Notes under the pieces: model-generated | Seen by the model: the letters and a program-made list of their open reading frames with translations, nothing else | Told to the model about the DNA's origin: nothing | The model's database searches: none | Source: Francisella salimarina | Lineage (GTDB): Bacteria; Pseudomonadota; Gammaproteobacteria; Francisellales; Francisellaceae | Direction of reading: 5' to 3' | Assembly (NCBI RefSeq): GCF_007923265.1 | Contig: NZ_VOJA01000003.1 | Coordinates: 496,001 to 560,000 of the forward strand | DNA length: 64,000 nt | Shown here: piece after piece, positions 47,691 to 56,480 of the stretch | How positions within the stretch are numbered: position 1 is the stretch's first letter | How the letters are laid out: each line of letters opens with the position of its first letter | Program-made: the position numbers and the translations under genes

Positions 47691-49064
47691 ATGAGAATAG
47701 CTATTTTAGGCGCAGGACAACTTGGAATATATTTGACACAGAGATTAAGTCTGGATCATCAGGTTTCTATAATCGATTTAGATGAAGAAAAACTTGGGTT
47801 TATATCTTCTGCTTTTGATGTCCAAACGATTATTGGAGATGTTACAAAACCTAACATAATGATGGAAGCTAATTTTAAAGATACAGATATGATCATAGCG
47901 GTAACATCTAATGATACAACCAATATAGCTGTATGTGATATGGCTTATAAACTTTATAAGACTCCATACAAAATAGCTCGAATCCGTGATACAGAATATA
48001 ATAGATTCCCAAAACTGCTTAATAATATCGACTTAGTTATAAAATCATTTTTTGAAACAACTAAGAGACTAGAACAGCTATTTTTTTTATCAGGGGCGTA
48101 TTTTATTTCATCATTTTTTGATAAGCGTATCCAACTGGTTGGAGTTGAGGTTTCACAAGACTCACCGCTAATAGGCTTGTCTGTTAAAGATATATACTTA
48201 GGTTTAGGTGATATTAAAGTTGACATAATTTCAGTACATAGAAATGGTAAAAAGTTAGATATAGACGACACTGATATTCTAGTTGAACCAGGTGATAGAG
48301 TTATGTATTTGTCAGAAAAAGCATACTCTTCTCAAATTCTATCAATTTTTCAGCCTAAAAAAGCAAATATTAGAAAGATTTTCATTGCTGGGATCAACTA
48401 TGCAAGTATCACCCTTGCAAAATCATTGGAAAATAAAGGCTATATAATAAAAATGATTGATCCTAATGCTGAAAAGTGTGAATTTGCTCTGAATGAGTTA
48501 TCAAAGTCTACAATTTTACATTACAATCCTGTAAATAATAATTTATTAGTTGCTGAGGGTATTGATGAAGCAGATATGTTTTTTGCCTTAACTAACTCCG
48601 ATGAGATAAATATCATGTCGTCAATTTTGGCAAAAAAACTTGGTGCTCAAAAAACAGTTGCTACTGTAAATAGTTCTGAATACTATGATATAACTAGAGA
48701 TTTGAAACTTATAGATATCTCAATTTCTCCTCATAATTTCTCATACACAACAATCAAAGCGTTTCTAACTCAGGTAGATATGCTTAAAATGTATGAAGTT
48801 GAAGATAGTGAGGAGATGTTTGTAGAGCTAAAAGTACATGGTCAAGAAAACATGTCTACAGTTATTGGCAAAAAAATAACAGATCTAAAACTGCCAAGTG
48901 GCTTACAAATATTAGCGATTATGAAAGATGATAATACTCCTAAATTTTTTACTGATAATTCTCTCATTAATGATGGAGATAGACTAGTTATAAAAGTTGA
49001 CAATAAAAGTGCATTGCAGACCCTTGAAAAACTTTTTCAAGTAATGCCTTTATACATCGCATAA
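47691..49064 (+). CDS. trkA: Trk potassium uptake NAD-binding protein TrkA
   Basis: A 457-residue peripheral protein with two RCK units: Rossmann N1 (MRIAILGAGQLGIYL), a first RCK_C (SQDSPLIGLSVKDIY), a second, more degenerate Rossmann (IFIAGINYASITLAKSL) and a second RCK_C (STVIGKKITDLKLPSGLQIL). Length equals E. coli TrkA (458). It gates the TrkH/G K+ channel, which is not in this window. Divergent from the suf operon, 152 bases away. Confidence 0.93.
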   Translation: MRIAILGAGQLGIYLTQRLSLDHQVSIIDLDEEKLGFISSAFDVQTIIGDVTKPNIMMEANFKDTDMIIAVTSNDTTNIAVCDMAYKLYKTPYKIARIRDTEYNRFPKLLNNIDLVIKSFFETTKRLEQLFFLSGAYFISSFFDKRIQLVGVEVSQDSPLIGLSVKDIYLGLGDIKVDIISVHRNGKKLDIDDTDILVEPGDRVMYLSEKAYSSQILSIFQPKKANIRKIFIAGINYASITLAKSLENKGYIIKMIDPNAEKCEFALNELSKSTILHYNPVNNNLLVAEGIDEADMFFALTNSDEINIMSSILAKKLGAQKTVATVNSSEYYDITRDLKLIDISISPHNFSYTTIKAFLTQVDMLKMYEVEDSEEMFVELKVHGQENMSTVIGKKITDLKLPSGLQILAIMKDDNTPKFFTDNSLINDGDRLVIKVDNKSALQTLEKLFQVMPLYIA

Positions 49065-49131
49065 AATATTGATAATATATATGTGGTTAGGTTAATATAA
49101 ATCTATCGTATAATTTGTTCATATATAACCC

Positions 49132-50550
49132 ATGGTATCAAACTCAACCGGAAAAGAAAAAATTGGTTTAATTCTGCTTATATTATTAATGACAGGAGCA
49201 ATTGATAATATAAGAAACCTTCCTTCTACTGCTACTTCAGGAACTTATATATTTTTCTTTTTTATTGTCGCAGTATTTTTGTTTCTAGCTCCTGTAGCTT
49301 TAGTATCAGCGGAAATGACAGCAACATATACTGCTAAGGGTGAAGAAGGTGTGTATGGTTGGGTAAAAAAAGCTTTTGGTCCTAATATAGCAATGTTGGC
49401 AATATGGTTCCAATGGATCAATACTTTAATATGGTTCCCAAGTATACTAACATTTATTGCAGGAACTATTGCATATATATTCAATCCTGATCTAGCACAG
49501 AATATTAAATTTACTATTATTTTTATTACAGTAGTTTTTTGGTCTTTGACTATTCTAAATCTCAAAGGTTTACGTGTTTCTGCGATTTTTGCAAGCGCCT
49601 GTACATTTTTTGGTATGGTAGTACCTATGCTGCTTATGGTTATTTTCGCATTAATATGGTTATTAAATAGCTATACTATAAACATTCATTTTGAATTAGG
49701 TAATTTAATCCCTAGCTTTACATCTACCGAGTCTTGGATGGGGTTGACAGCAATAATTGCTTCTTTTTTAGGACTTGAATTAGCAACAGTTCACATAAGA
49801 AATGTTGCAAACCCTAAAAAAACATTCCCATTAGCTCTATTAATTTCAGTGGTTTTCATTGTATTTACTATGGTATTAGGTGCTTTGGCAGTAGCTATAA
49901 TATTTCCTCAATCTGAAATAGATGTTGTACATGGAACAATTAAGACTTTTAAAGTTTATCTAGAAAGCTTAGGCATACCTATGTTTTTCTATTATGTTCT
50001 AGGACTAATGATTTTCATAGGGTCTATAGGGTCTATGATCAATTGGATGATTTCACCTGCTCGAGGTTTGTTACAAGCTGCAGACGATCATTTTTTGCCT
50101 GATGCTCTAGACAAAACTAATAAGCATGATGTACCAAGTGGTATCCTTATATTACAAGCAGTTATTATGACAATAATATGTCTTCTGCTAGAGCTTGTAC
50201 CATCAGTTCAAGCCTACTATTGGCTTCTTACTGCTTTAAGTACACAAATTTACTCTTTGATGTACCTGATGATGTTCTTTGCAGCATTGAAGCTAAAGTT
50301 ATCGAGTAAAGAATCTATGAAGAATACAGAGGACTTTAATATCCCTGGCGGTAAATTTGGTATGGTTTTTGTTTGTATCTTAGGTATTGTAGGAACGATC
50401 TCTTGTGTAATAGTTGGTTTTATTCCGCCTGATAATTTATATCAAAATCCTTTTGAATTTATTCAAATGTTATCAATATGTTTTGTACTATCAATTCTTC
50501 CTGTAGTATTATTCATGGTTTATAGAAAGATCAAACTTAAAAATATCTAA
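49132..50550 (+). CDS. APC-family amino acid antiporter (GadC-like)
   Basis: A 472-residue, 12-helix protein of the glutamate:GABA antiporter group. Helix 1 is unusual: LMTGAIDNIRNLPSTATSG, similar to GadC in placing polar residues at the substrate loop. AEMTATYTAKGEEGVYGWVKKAFG and the WFQWINTLIWFPSILTF run are typical. Exchanges one amino acid for another or a decarboxylation product. No decarboxylase is next door, so acid resistance is not directly supported. The lysO-like gene shares one base with its stop. Confidence 0.82.
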   Translation: MVSNSTGKEKIGLILLILLMTGAIDNIRNLPSTATSGTYIFFFFIVAVFLFLAPVALVSAEMTATYTAKGEEGVYGWVKKAFGPNIAMLAIWFQWINTLIWFPSILTFIAGTIAYIFNPDLAQNIKFTIIFITVVFWSLTILNLKGLRVSAIFASACTFFGMVVPMLLMVIFALIWLLNSYTINIHFELGNLIPSFTSTESWMGLTAIIASFLGLELATVHIRNVANPKKTFPLALLISVVFIVFTMVLGALAVAIIFPQSEIDVVHGTIKTFKVYLESLGIPMFFYYVLGLMIFIGSIGSMINWMISPARGLLQAADDHFLPDALDKTNKHDVPSGILILQAVIMTIICLLLELVPSVQAYYWLLTALSTQIYSLMYLMMFFAALKLKLSSKESMKNTEDFNIPGGKFGMVFVCILGIVGTISCVIVGFIPPDNLYQNPFEFIQMLSICFVLSILPVVLFMVYRKIKLKNI

Positions 50551-51476
50551 TGCTTGAATCATTAATTCTCTTTATATTCCTAATTATTGGCTATTATATT
50601 TTTAATTTCTCACAATCATTAAAAGTTATAAGACTTATAAACTTATCATTAGACATTATTGTAATTTCTATAATTTTTTTACTAGGTTATAATTTTAGTA
50701 TATTTACTAATACAAATACTATAGTTCTAGAAGTTATAGGTATAAGTTTGATATACATTATAATTATTACAGTTGCTAATATATTAGGGATTTTTGTTTT
50801 TTGTAAGAAAGATCCTAGTATAAAAGCTCACTTTGTATCTGATAACATAAGTCAAGCTAAAGAAAATCTATTTATTACAATCCTCAAAGCAAGCAAGTAT
50901 CTAATATATTTAGTTATAGGTTATGTACTAGGTGAAATTATTAACATAAATATTACTTCACTTATAAACGACATTGTATTTGTAATGTTATTACTTCTTA
51001 TGCTGATTATTGGTGGTTTATTAAGATTTGAAAATATATCACTTATAAGTCTCTTTAAAAATAAATTAGCTATGTCCGTGGTTGTTATAGTAATTGCAAC
51101 ATCGATAATTTCAGCTATTTTGATCAGTTATATGATTAATATACCAGTCAAACAAAGTATCATGATCAGCTCAGGCTTAGGCTGGTACTCTTTATCAGTT
51201 GTCTTAAATACTGACTTCATTGGTGAATATTATGGAATGATAACATTTATGGTTGATTTCTTACGAGAAATACTAGTAATCGCGATGGTACCATTACTCA
51301 AACAATACTTTTCTGTAGAGATGGTCGGATATGCTGCTAATACAGCTATGGATTTCTGCTTACCAATCCTTAGAAATAATTATGGTAATAAAATAGTTCC
51401 ATTAGCTATAACTATTGGCCTAACGATGACAATCATAACCCCTATTCTTCTAGTATTAGAGAATATGGTCTTATAA
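50550..51476 (+). CDS. LysO-family (DUF340/YbjE) amino acid exporter
   Basis: A 308-residue protein with eight or more helices. GLGWYSLSVVLNTDFIGEYYGMITFMVDFLREILVIAMVPLL is the LysO family core (GWYSLS...FLREI). E. coli LysO exports lysine and thialysine. Its ATG overlaps the stop of the antiporter by one base (TAATG), so translation is coupled. An importer/exporter pair for basic amino acids is a reasonable inference. Confidence 0.85.
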   Translation: MLESLILFIFLIIGYYIFNFSQSLKVIRLINLSLDIIVISIIFLLGYNFSIFTNTNTIVLEVIGISLIYIIIITVANILGIFVFCKKDPSIKAHFVSDNISQAKENLFITILKASKYLIYLVIGYVLGEIININITSLINDIVFVMLLLLMLIIGGLLRFENISLISLFKNKLAMSVVVIVIATSIISAILISYMINIPVKQSIMISSGLGWYSLSVVLNTDFIGEYYGMITFMVDFLREILVIAMVPLLKQYFSVEMVGYAANTAMDFCLPILRNNYGNKIVPLAITIGLTMTIITPILLVLENMVL

Positions 51477-51517
51477 TTTCTATAAAGCTTATGAGTGACT
51501 AGATTAAATAAAGAGGA

Positions 51518-51736
51518 TTATTTACTACGGAACTTAATACGACCTTTAGTTAAGTCATAAGGAGTTATTTCAACTACTACCTTATCTCCAGTTAATATAC
51601 GAATATAGTTTTTTCTCATTTTACCCGAGATATGGGCTGTTACAACATGCCCATTCTCAAGTTCTACCCTAAACATTGTGTTTGGAAGAGCTTCTAAAAC
51701 AACTCCTTCCATTTCTATACAATCTTCTTTTGCCAT
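51518..51736 (-). CDS. infA: translation initiation factor IF-1
   Basis: A 72-residue OB-fold protein with the complete family sequence, including [20 protein letters not shown] and the C-terminal [13 protein letters not shown]. Length is exactly standard. It stands alone on its strand between two plus-strand genes; the ribosome site GAGG is 9 bases upstream of the ATG. Confidence 0.98.
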   Translation of the reverse strand: MAKEDCIEMEGVVLEALPNTMFRVELENGHVVTAHISGKMRKNYIRILTGDKVVVEITPYDLTKGRIKFRSK

Positions 51737-51790
51737 ATTGGCCTCATCTCCGGTTAAATTACTTTTTAATAGTTACACAAAACAGCATCT

Positions 51791-51819
51791 ATTTTAAAAG
51801 GAATTATTTAAAAACTCAA
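51791..51819 (-). promoter_or_regulatory. infA promoter
   Basis: On the minus strand TTGAGT (51819-51814), a 17-base spacer and TAAAAT (51796-51791) precede infA by 54 bases. The match is five of six at the -10 and four of six at the -35. Confidence 0.5.
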
Positions 51820-51824
51820 ATCTT

Positions 51825-51854
51825 TTGAAAAAATAGTTATTAAAAGGTTATAAT
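51825..51854 (+). promoter_or_regulatory. promoter of the TSUP/DUF1634 operon
   Basis: TTGAAA (51825-51830), an 18-base spacer and TATAAT (51849-51854) precede the GTG start at 51890. It lies back-to-back with the infA promoter, five bases away. Confidence 0.5.
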
Positions 51855-51889
51855 TTATTATCAAAATTCCAATATTTAAGCATTCCATA

Positions 51890-52735
51890 GTGGAAAAATT
51901 CTTTTTCTTTGAGCTAGTAATATTTGTAGTAGCTGTCTTAGGAGGCGGCATAGGTGCTATCATCGGTATTGGAGGAGCTTTGGTAATAACTCCTCTACTA
52001 TCAACTGTATTAGATGTACCTCTTCATTATGCTATAGGAGCATCTTTAGTAGCTATAATCTGTACATCAACTGCAACATCTCTTGTCTCTTTAAAATCTC
52101 ATGGATTAACCAAAGAAAAGCTAGGGTTATTTTTAGCATTAGCAACTGCTATAGGAGCTATTTTTGGTGCTAAACTAGCCCTAACACTAAAATCACAAGC
52201 ATTATTTCTTATATTCGGTGGAATTTTATTTGTAGTGGCGGTTTTGAGTTTTATAAAAAAGAAACAAAATAATAATTTTATTCAAAAGACTACCAAAGTA
52301 TCGATCATTGCTGAAAAACTTCAACTTAATGACTCGTTTGCTGTAGATAAAATAAAGCATCAATATAGTGTCCAACATCCTATACTTGGTTTTATATTTA
52401 TGTCTGGAGCTGGGTTTATTGGGGGGTTGCTGGGCATTGGTGCTGGTATTTTTAAAGTAATTGCTATGGATAAAGTTATGAAAATACCTTTTAAAGTTAG
52501 TGCATCTACTAGTAATTTCATTATGGGTATTACTGCATTTGCGGCAACTTCAACGTATTATTTTGCAGGATATATTGATAGTTCTATAACGGCTCCTGTT
52601 GCTTTAGGTACTTTATTAGGGGCTACTATAGGCTCTAAAATTATGCCTCATATTTCAACAAGAGTTTTAAGACTTACATTTTTTATAGTTTTATTTATTT
52701 CAGCATTACAAATGATAATTAAAGGATTTATATGA
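51890..52735 (+). CDS. TSUP (TauE/SafE) family permease, DUF1634-coupled
   Basis: A 281-residue membrane protein beginning at a GTG. The repeated glycine motifs are VLGGGIGAIIGIGGALVITPLL and GFIGGLLGIGAGIFKVIAM. A cytoplasmic loop of about 50 residues (IKKKQNNNFIQKTT...) separates the halves. Its last codons overlap the DUF1634 gene. The cargo is probably a small sulfur-containing or carboxylate anion; sequence does not say which. Confidence 0.83.
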   Translation: MEKFFFFELVIFVVAVLGGGIGAIIGIGGALVITPLLSTVLDVPLHYAIGASLVAIICTSTATSLVSLKSHGLTKEKLGLFLALATAIGAIFGAKLALTLKSQALFLIFGGILFVVAVLSFIKKKQNNNFIQKTTKVSIIAEKLQLNDSFAVDKIKHQYSVQHPILGFIFMSGAGFIGGLLGIGAGIFKVIAMDKVMKIPFKVSASTSNFIMGITAFAATSTYYFAGYIDSSITAPVALGTLLGATIGSKIMPHISTRVLRLTFFIVLFISALQMIIKGFI

Positions 52736-52998
52736 TCAAAGATAATGTCGTATATCGTGTTATAAAATTAAATCTATCATTAGCTGTTTTTATAATCTGT
52801 CTAGGTGCTATAGATGCTATTTTTGGAAGTAGCGAAATTGCAAAAAATATCGTTAATTTTGGAATCTTTTTGATAATAGTAACGCCAGTTTTAAGGATTC
52901 TTTTAGAACTTATCTTTTTTATCAAAGCAAAAAATTACACTTACATACTTATATGTTTAATATTATTCCTAATAATAGCTGTTAGTATAGTCTGTTAG
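52732..52998 (+). CDS. DUF1634 small membrane protein
   Basis: An 88-residue protein with three membrane segments (about 14-31, 40-62, 68-87). Its ATG overlaps the TSUP stop by 4 bases (ATGA), and DUF1634 proteins are recurrent partners of TSUP permeases. The motif FGIFLIIVTPVLRILLELIFFIKAKNY matches DUF1634. Presumably an accessory subunit; its function is not known. Confidence 0.8.
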   Translation: MIKDNVVYRVIKLNLSLAVFIICLGAIDAIFGSSEIAKNIVNFGIFLIIVTPVLRILLELIFFIKAKNYTYILICLILFLIIAVSIVC

Positions 52999-53078
52999 AT
53001 AGTATATTTATTCTAAAAATGTTAATATTTTCTCTATTGTGATAATTGTGCTCATAAGAGCTGAAAACTTATTGAAAT

Positions 53079-54455
53079 ATGTTTACTAGTTTATCAGATA
53101 AATTACAGTCTTCATTTAAGAAGATAAAAGGACAAACTTCTTTAACAGAAGAAAATATACAGTCAGCCTTGCGTGACATCAGGGTTTCTCTTTTGGAGGC
53201 AGATGTTGCGTTACCAGTGGTCAAAAAATTTATAGAAAATATAAAAGAAAGAGCCATAGGTGAAGAAGTTAAAAAAAGCCTTACACCAGACCAAACATTC
53301 ATTTCATTTGTAAAGAAAGAAATAGAAAAAGCATTAGGTGAAGAAGCTGTACCCATTAACTTAAAAACACAGCCTCCTGCTGTGATACTAATGGCTGGTT
53401 TACAAGGTGCTGGTAAAACAACATCTACAGCTAAGCTTGCTAAATATTTAAAAGAGCAACACAAGAAAAAAGTAATGGTAGTCAGTGCCGATATTTACCG
53501 CCCTGCTGCTATTGATCAATTAAGAACTCTTGCAAATAGTTTAAACATAGATTTTTTTGAATCTGATGTATCTCAGAAACCTGACTATATTGTTACAGAA
53601 GCTATTAAAACTGCTAAAACAAAATTAATAGATGTTCTGATAATAGATACTGCTGGTAGATTGCATATTGATAGTAATATGATGGATGAAATAAAACAAA
53701 TCCATAAAATTGCAAACCCAATAGAGACATTCTTCACTGTAGATAGTATGACAGGTCAAGATGCTGCTGTTACTGCCAAAGCATTCAATGATGCTTTAGA
53801 GTTAACAGGTGTTATTCTTACAAAGACTGATGGTGATGCTAGAGGTGGTGCTGCTCTTTCAATTAGAGAAATCACAGGTAAGCCAATTAAGTTTTTAGGT
53901 ACTGGAGAAAAAACAGACGCATTAGAGCCATTCCACCCAGATAGAGTAGCTTCTAAAATACTAGGAATGGGTGATGTTCTTAGTTTGATTGAAAGTATTG
54001 AGCAAAAAACAGAAAAAAAATCTGCTGAAAAATTAACTAAGAAGCTTAAAAGTGGTAAAAACTTTGACTTAGAAGACTTTAAAGGCCAAATCCAACAGAT
54101 GAAAAGTATGGGCGGTGTTGGCTCAATCATGTCTAAATTACCAAATATGCCAGCAAATATGCTAGGTAATGTTGGTGATGAAATGTTCAAAAAAATTGAA
54201 GCTATGATAGACTCAATGACTCCACTTGAGCGTAAGAAACCTGAATTAATTAAACACAGTAGAAAACAAAGAATTATTAAAGGATCTGGAACAACAATAC
54301 AAGACCTTAACAAACTTCTACAACAACATACACAAATGAAAAAAATGATGAAAAGTGTAGTTGGTAAAAAAGGAGGTATGGCTAATATGATGAAACGTAT
54401 GTCTGCTATGCAAGGTATGGGAAATATGCCAGGTCTTTTTGGTAAAAGAAAATAA
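53079..54455 (+). CDS. ffh: signal recognition particle protein Ffh
   Basis: A 458-residue SRP54-type GTPase. N domain (1-90), then the G domain: G1 GLQGAGKTTSTAKLA, DTAGR, TKTDGDARGGAAL and closing GTGEK. The M domain from about 325 is methionine-rich (QMKSMGGVGSIMSKLPNMP..., MANMMKRMSAMQGMGNMPGLFG). Binds 4.5S RNA and signal sequences at the ribosome. aroG follows by 27 bases. Confidence 0.98.
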   Translation: MFTSLSDKLQSSFKKIKGQTSLTEENIQSALRDIRVSLLEADVALPVVKKFIENIKERAIGEEVKKSLTPDQTFISFVKKEIEKALGEEAVPINLKTQPPAVILMAGLQGAGKTTSTAKLAKYLKEQHKKKVMVVSADIYRPAAIDQLRTLANSLNIDFFESDVSQKPDYIVTEAIKTAKTKLIDVLIIDTAGRLHIDSNMMDEIKQIHKIANPIETFFTVDSMTGQDAAVTAKAFNDALELTGVILTKTDGDARGGAALSIREITGKPIKFLGTGEKTDALEPFHPDRVASKILGMGDVLSLIESIEQKTEKKSAEKLTKKLKSGKNFDLEDFKGQIQQMKSMGGVGSIMSKLPNMPANMLGNVGDEMFKKIEAMIDSMTPLERKKPELIKHSRKQRIIKGSGTTIQDLNKLLQQHTQMKKMMKSVVGKKGGMANMMKRMSAMQGMGNMPGLFGKRK

Positions 54456-54482
54456 GAATAAAAATTATAAGGAAATCTCTAA

Positions 54483-55595
54483 ATGATAGGTGATAAAAAC
54501 TTTGATAAAGTCTCAAATATAAATATTAAAAAGGAAAAAGTATTGATTCCAGCGGAAGTTCTAATCCAAGATATGCCTCTTTTAAAGACTTCTTATGAAA
54601 CTGTCAAAAAGTCTCGTAAAGAAATGGCAGAAATTATTCATGGTAAGGATGATAGAGTTGCTGTTATAGTCGGACCTTGCTCTATTCATGACACAGAAGC
54701 TGCCGTAGAATATGCTAAAAAGCTAAAAGAACAAGTCAAAAAATTTCAAAAAGAAATCCTTATCATTATGCGAGTATACTTTGAAAAACCTCGTACAACT
54801 ATAGGTTGGAAAGGACTAGTTAATGATCCAGATCTTGATAACTCTTATAATATCAATAAAGGTCTTCGCATGGCACGTACTTTGCTGTCCGAAATTACAA
54901 ATATGGGCTTACCTTGTGGGACGGAGTTCTTAGATGTAATTACTCCTCAATATTTTGCAGAACTTATCACTTGGGGAGCTATTGGGGCTAGAACTGTTGA
55001 GAGCCAAGTTCATAGAGAACTTGCTTCAGGTCTTTCTGCTTCTATTGGTTTCAAGAATGCTACAAACGGAGATATTCAGGTAGCTGTAGATGCAATTAAA
55101 TCAGCTACTTACCCTCATCATTTCTTGAGTACCACAAAATCAGGCTCTACAGCTATCTTTGCTACTAAAGGCAATCAAAACGGTCATATAATTCTTCGTG
55201 GTGGAGCATCAGGACCTAACTTCAGCAAAGAGCATGTTGATGACTGTATTGAAAAGTTGAAAAAGTCTGAAATTGATACTAAAGTTATGATTGACTGTAG
55301 TCATGGTAACAGTAAAAAAGATCATACTAAGCAAATCGCAGTATTAGAAGATATTTGTGAGCAAATTAAGACTAGTAATGATGTGTTTGGTATTATGATT
55401 GAAAGTAATCTTGTTGCAGGTAATCAGGATATTAATAATAAGCCTCTAACTTACGGACAAAGTGTAACAGATAAGTGTGTTGATTTTGATGAAACAATCA
55501 AAATGCTTGAAATGTTAGCCGATGCAGTTAAAGCTAGACGTAACTCACAAGAGAAAAAAGAAACTAAGGAAGAGTCTCAATTTTCCTTATTATAA
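54483..55595 (+). CDS. aroG: DAHP synthase, class I (AroF/G/H)
   Basis: A 370-residue enzyme condensing PEP and erythrose-4-phosphate, first step of the shikimate pathway. GPCSIHDTEAAVEYA, MRVYFEKPRTTIGWKGLVNDP, GTEFLDVITPQYFAELITWGAIGARTVESQ and DCSHGNSKKDHT are family motifs and contain the metal and PEP ligands. Feedback type (Phe, Tyr or Trp) cannot be assigned with confidence. RBS AAGGA. A 15-residue charged C-terminal tail (NSQEKKETKEE...) is longer than usual. Confidence 0.95.
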   Translation: MIGDKNFDKVSNINIKKEKVLIPAEVLIQDMPLLKTSYETVKKSRKEMAEIIHGKDDRVAVIVGPCSIHDTEAAVEYAKKLKEQVKKFQKEILIIMRVYFEKPRTTIGWKGLVNDPDLDNSYNINKGLRMARTLLSEITNMGLPCGTEFLDVITPQYFAELITWGAIGARTVESQVHRELASGLSASIGFKNATNGDIQVAVDAIKSATYPHHFLSTTKSGSTAIFATKGNQNGHIILRGGASGPNFSKEHVDDCIEKLKKSEIDTKVMIDCSHGNSKKDHTKQIAVLEDICEQIKTSNDVFGIMIESNLVAGNQDINNKPLTYGQSVTDKCVDFDETIKMLEMLADAVKARRNSQEKKETKEESQFSLL

Positions 55596-55613
55596 ATACT
55601 TTTATTGATACAA

Positions 55614-55934
55614 ATGAGACACTGTATTCTACAATATTTTCGGATATTTCTGATAGGATTCAGTATTTTATTACTTTCTAATTGTGCCGATCAGAGCGTT
55701 ACTTTCAAAAATCTTCCTCGAGATAGGCAACCAATTATTGGTAAAGTTCCTAATATCTATATACTAGGTGGATTGGGACAAACATCAAAGGTAACTCCTG
55801 CTGACATTTGTGATGGGCATCAAGAGAAAGTTGCAAAAGTTACTTTTACAAAACCTTTTCTGTGGGATGGACTAATATCATTGATAACCTTAGGTATAAT
55901 AACTCCTCGACATACTTATGTTTACTGTGGGTAG
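55614..55934 (+). CDS. Bor-family lipoprotein (first of tandem pair)
   Basis: A 106-residue predicted lipoprotein starting at ATG 55614; a TTG nine bases earlier is unlikely. The signal peptide ends LLSNC (Cys24), which has Asn at -1, a nonstandard lipobox. The core ILGGLGQTSKVTPADICDG and the end SLITLGIITPRHTYVYCG match phage lambda Bor/Iss (FVSGIGQ...DAAKICGG...FITLGIYTPxxARVYC). Bor/Iss associate with serum resistance in E. coli. It lies 18 bases after aroG and 5 bases before the second copy. Confidence 0.82.
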   Translation: MRHCILQYFRIFLIGFSILLLSNCADQSVTFKNLPRDRQPIIGKVPNIYILGGLGQTSKVTPADICDGHQEKVAKVTFTKPFLWDGLISLITLGIITPRHTYVYCG

Positions 55935-55939
55935 CCCTT

Positions 55940-56230
55940 ATGAAGAAGATTATAACTTTTAACATATATATAATACTAGCTGGTTGTGCAACACAAACTG
56001 TAAATTTTGAAAAGTCTAAACAGGTATTAGAAAAGCCTACTTATTATAAAAAAGATACCTTCTTGTTAGGTATGGGACCATCAACTAATATAAATGCTAG
56101 TAAAATATGTAAAGGTAGCAACAATATTTATAAAGTTGATGCTGAACAGACAACCTCAGATTTGATCATAGCATGGGCCACTTTTGGTATATATACTCCT
56201 CGTAGCATAGCAATTTATTGCAAAAAATAA
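55940..56230 (+). CDS. Bor-family lipoprotein (second of tandem pair)
   Basis: A 96-residue lipoprotein from the ATG at 55940, with a short signal peptide and perfect lipobox LAGC (Cys16). FLLGMGPSTNINASKICKG and WATFGIYTPRSIAIYCKK carry the Bor pattern. It is more similar to Bor at the lipobox than its neighbour. The longer open frame reaching 55862 lies inside the preceding gene and is not used. Two Bor-type genes side by side suggest duplication. Confidence 0.82.
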   Translation: MKKIITFNIYIILAGCATQTVNFEKSKQVLEKPTYYKKDTFLLGMGPSTNINASKICKGSNNIYKVDAEQTTSDLIIAWATFGIYTPRSIAIYCKK

Positions 56231-56270
56231 GATATAAGTAAAACTTATAACTACTATAAAATCTATATAT

Positions 56271-56299
56271 TTAACATTAAAAAATCTTTGTCATAATAC
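56271..56299 (+). promoter_or_regulatory. putative promoter of the 44-residue exported peptide
   Basis: TTAACA (56271-56276), a 17-base spacer and TAATAC (56294-56299) lie 27 bases upstream of the small gene's ATG. The -35 matches five of six, the -10 fewer. Confidence 0.4.
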
Positions 56300-56325
56300 T
56301 CTCAGAAAATAAATCAAATATAAAA

Positions 56326-56460
56326 ATGAAAAAGTTAATTCTATCAGTAGTAGTTATGTTTAGTCTAGCAAACTTAGGTTTTGGTGGTAGTTTACACCCA
56401 ATAAGTGGTTTTTCTCATAATGTTTCATATGCTGCACCTGTAATGATTCTTGCAGAGTAG
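56326..56460 (+). CDS. 44-residue exported peptide of unknown function
   Basis: ATG to TAG encodes 44 residues. MKKLILSVVVMFSLANLGFG is a textbook signal peptide; the tail begins GSLHPISGFSHN and ends APVMILAE, with no cysteine. After cleavage about 24 residues would remain. A promoter-like pair stands 27 bases upstream. There is no strong Shine-Dalgarno (TATAAAAATG), which lowers confidence. It fills an otherwise unexplained gap between the Bor genes and the convergent PfpI gene. Confidence 0.5.
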   Translation: MKKLILSVVVMFSLANLGFGGSLHPISGFSHNVSYAAPVMILAE

Positions 56461-56480
56461 TTAGATAAATAGGAAAATTA

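Noticed and set aside
53756-54313. Long minus-strand open frame of 185 codons opposite ffh
   Set aside because: It lies wholly inside ffh in a shadow frame, has no ribosome site or family features, and long antisense frames are expected from codon bias.
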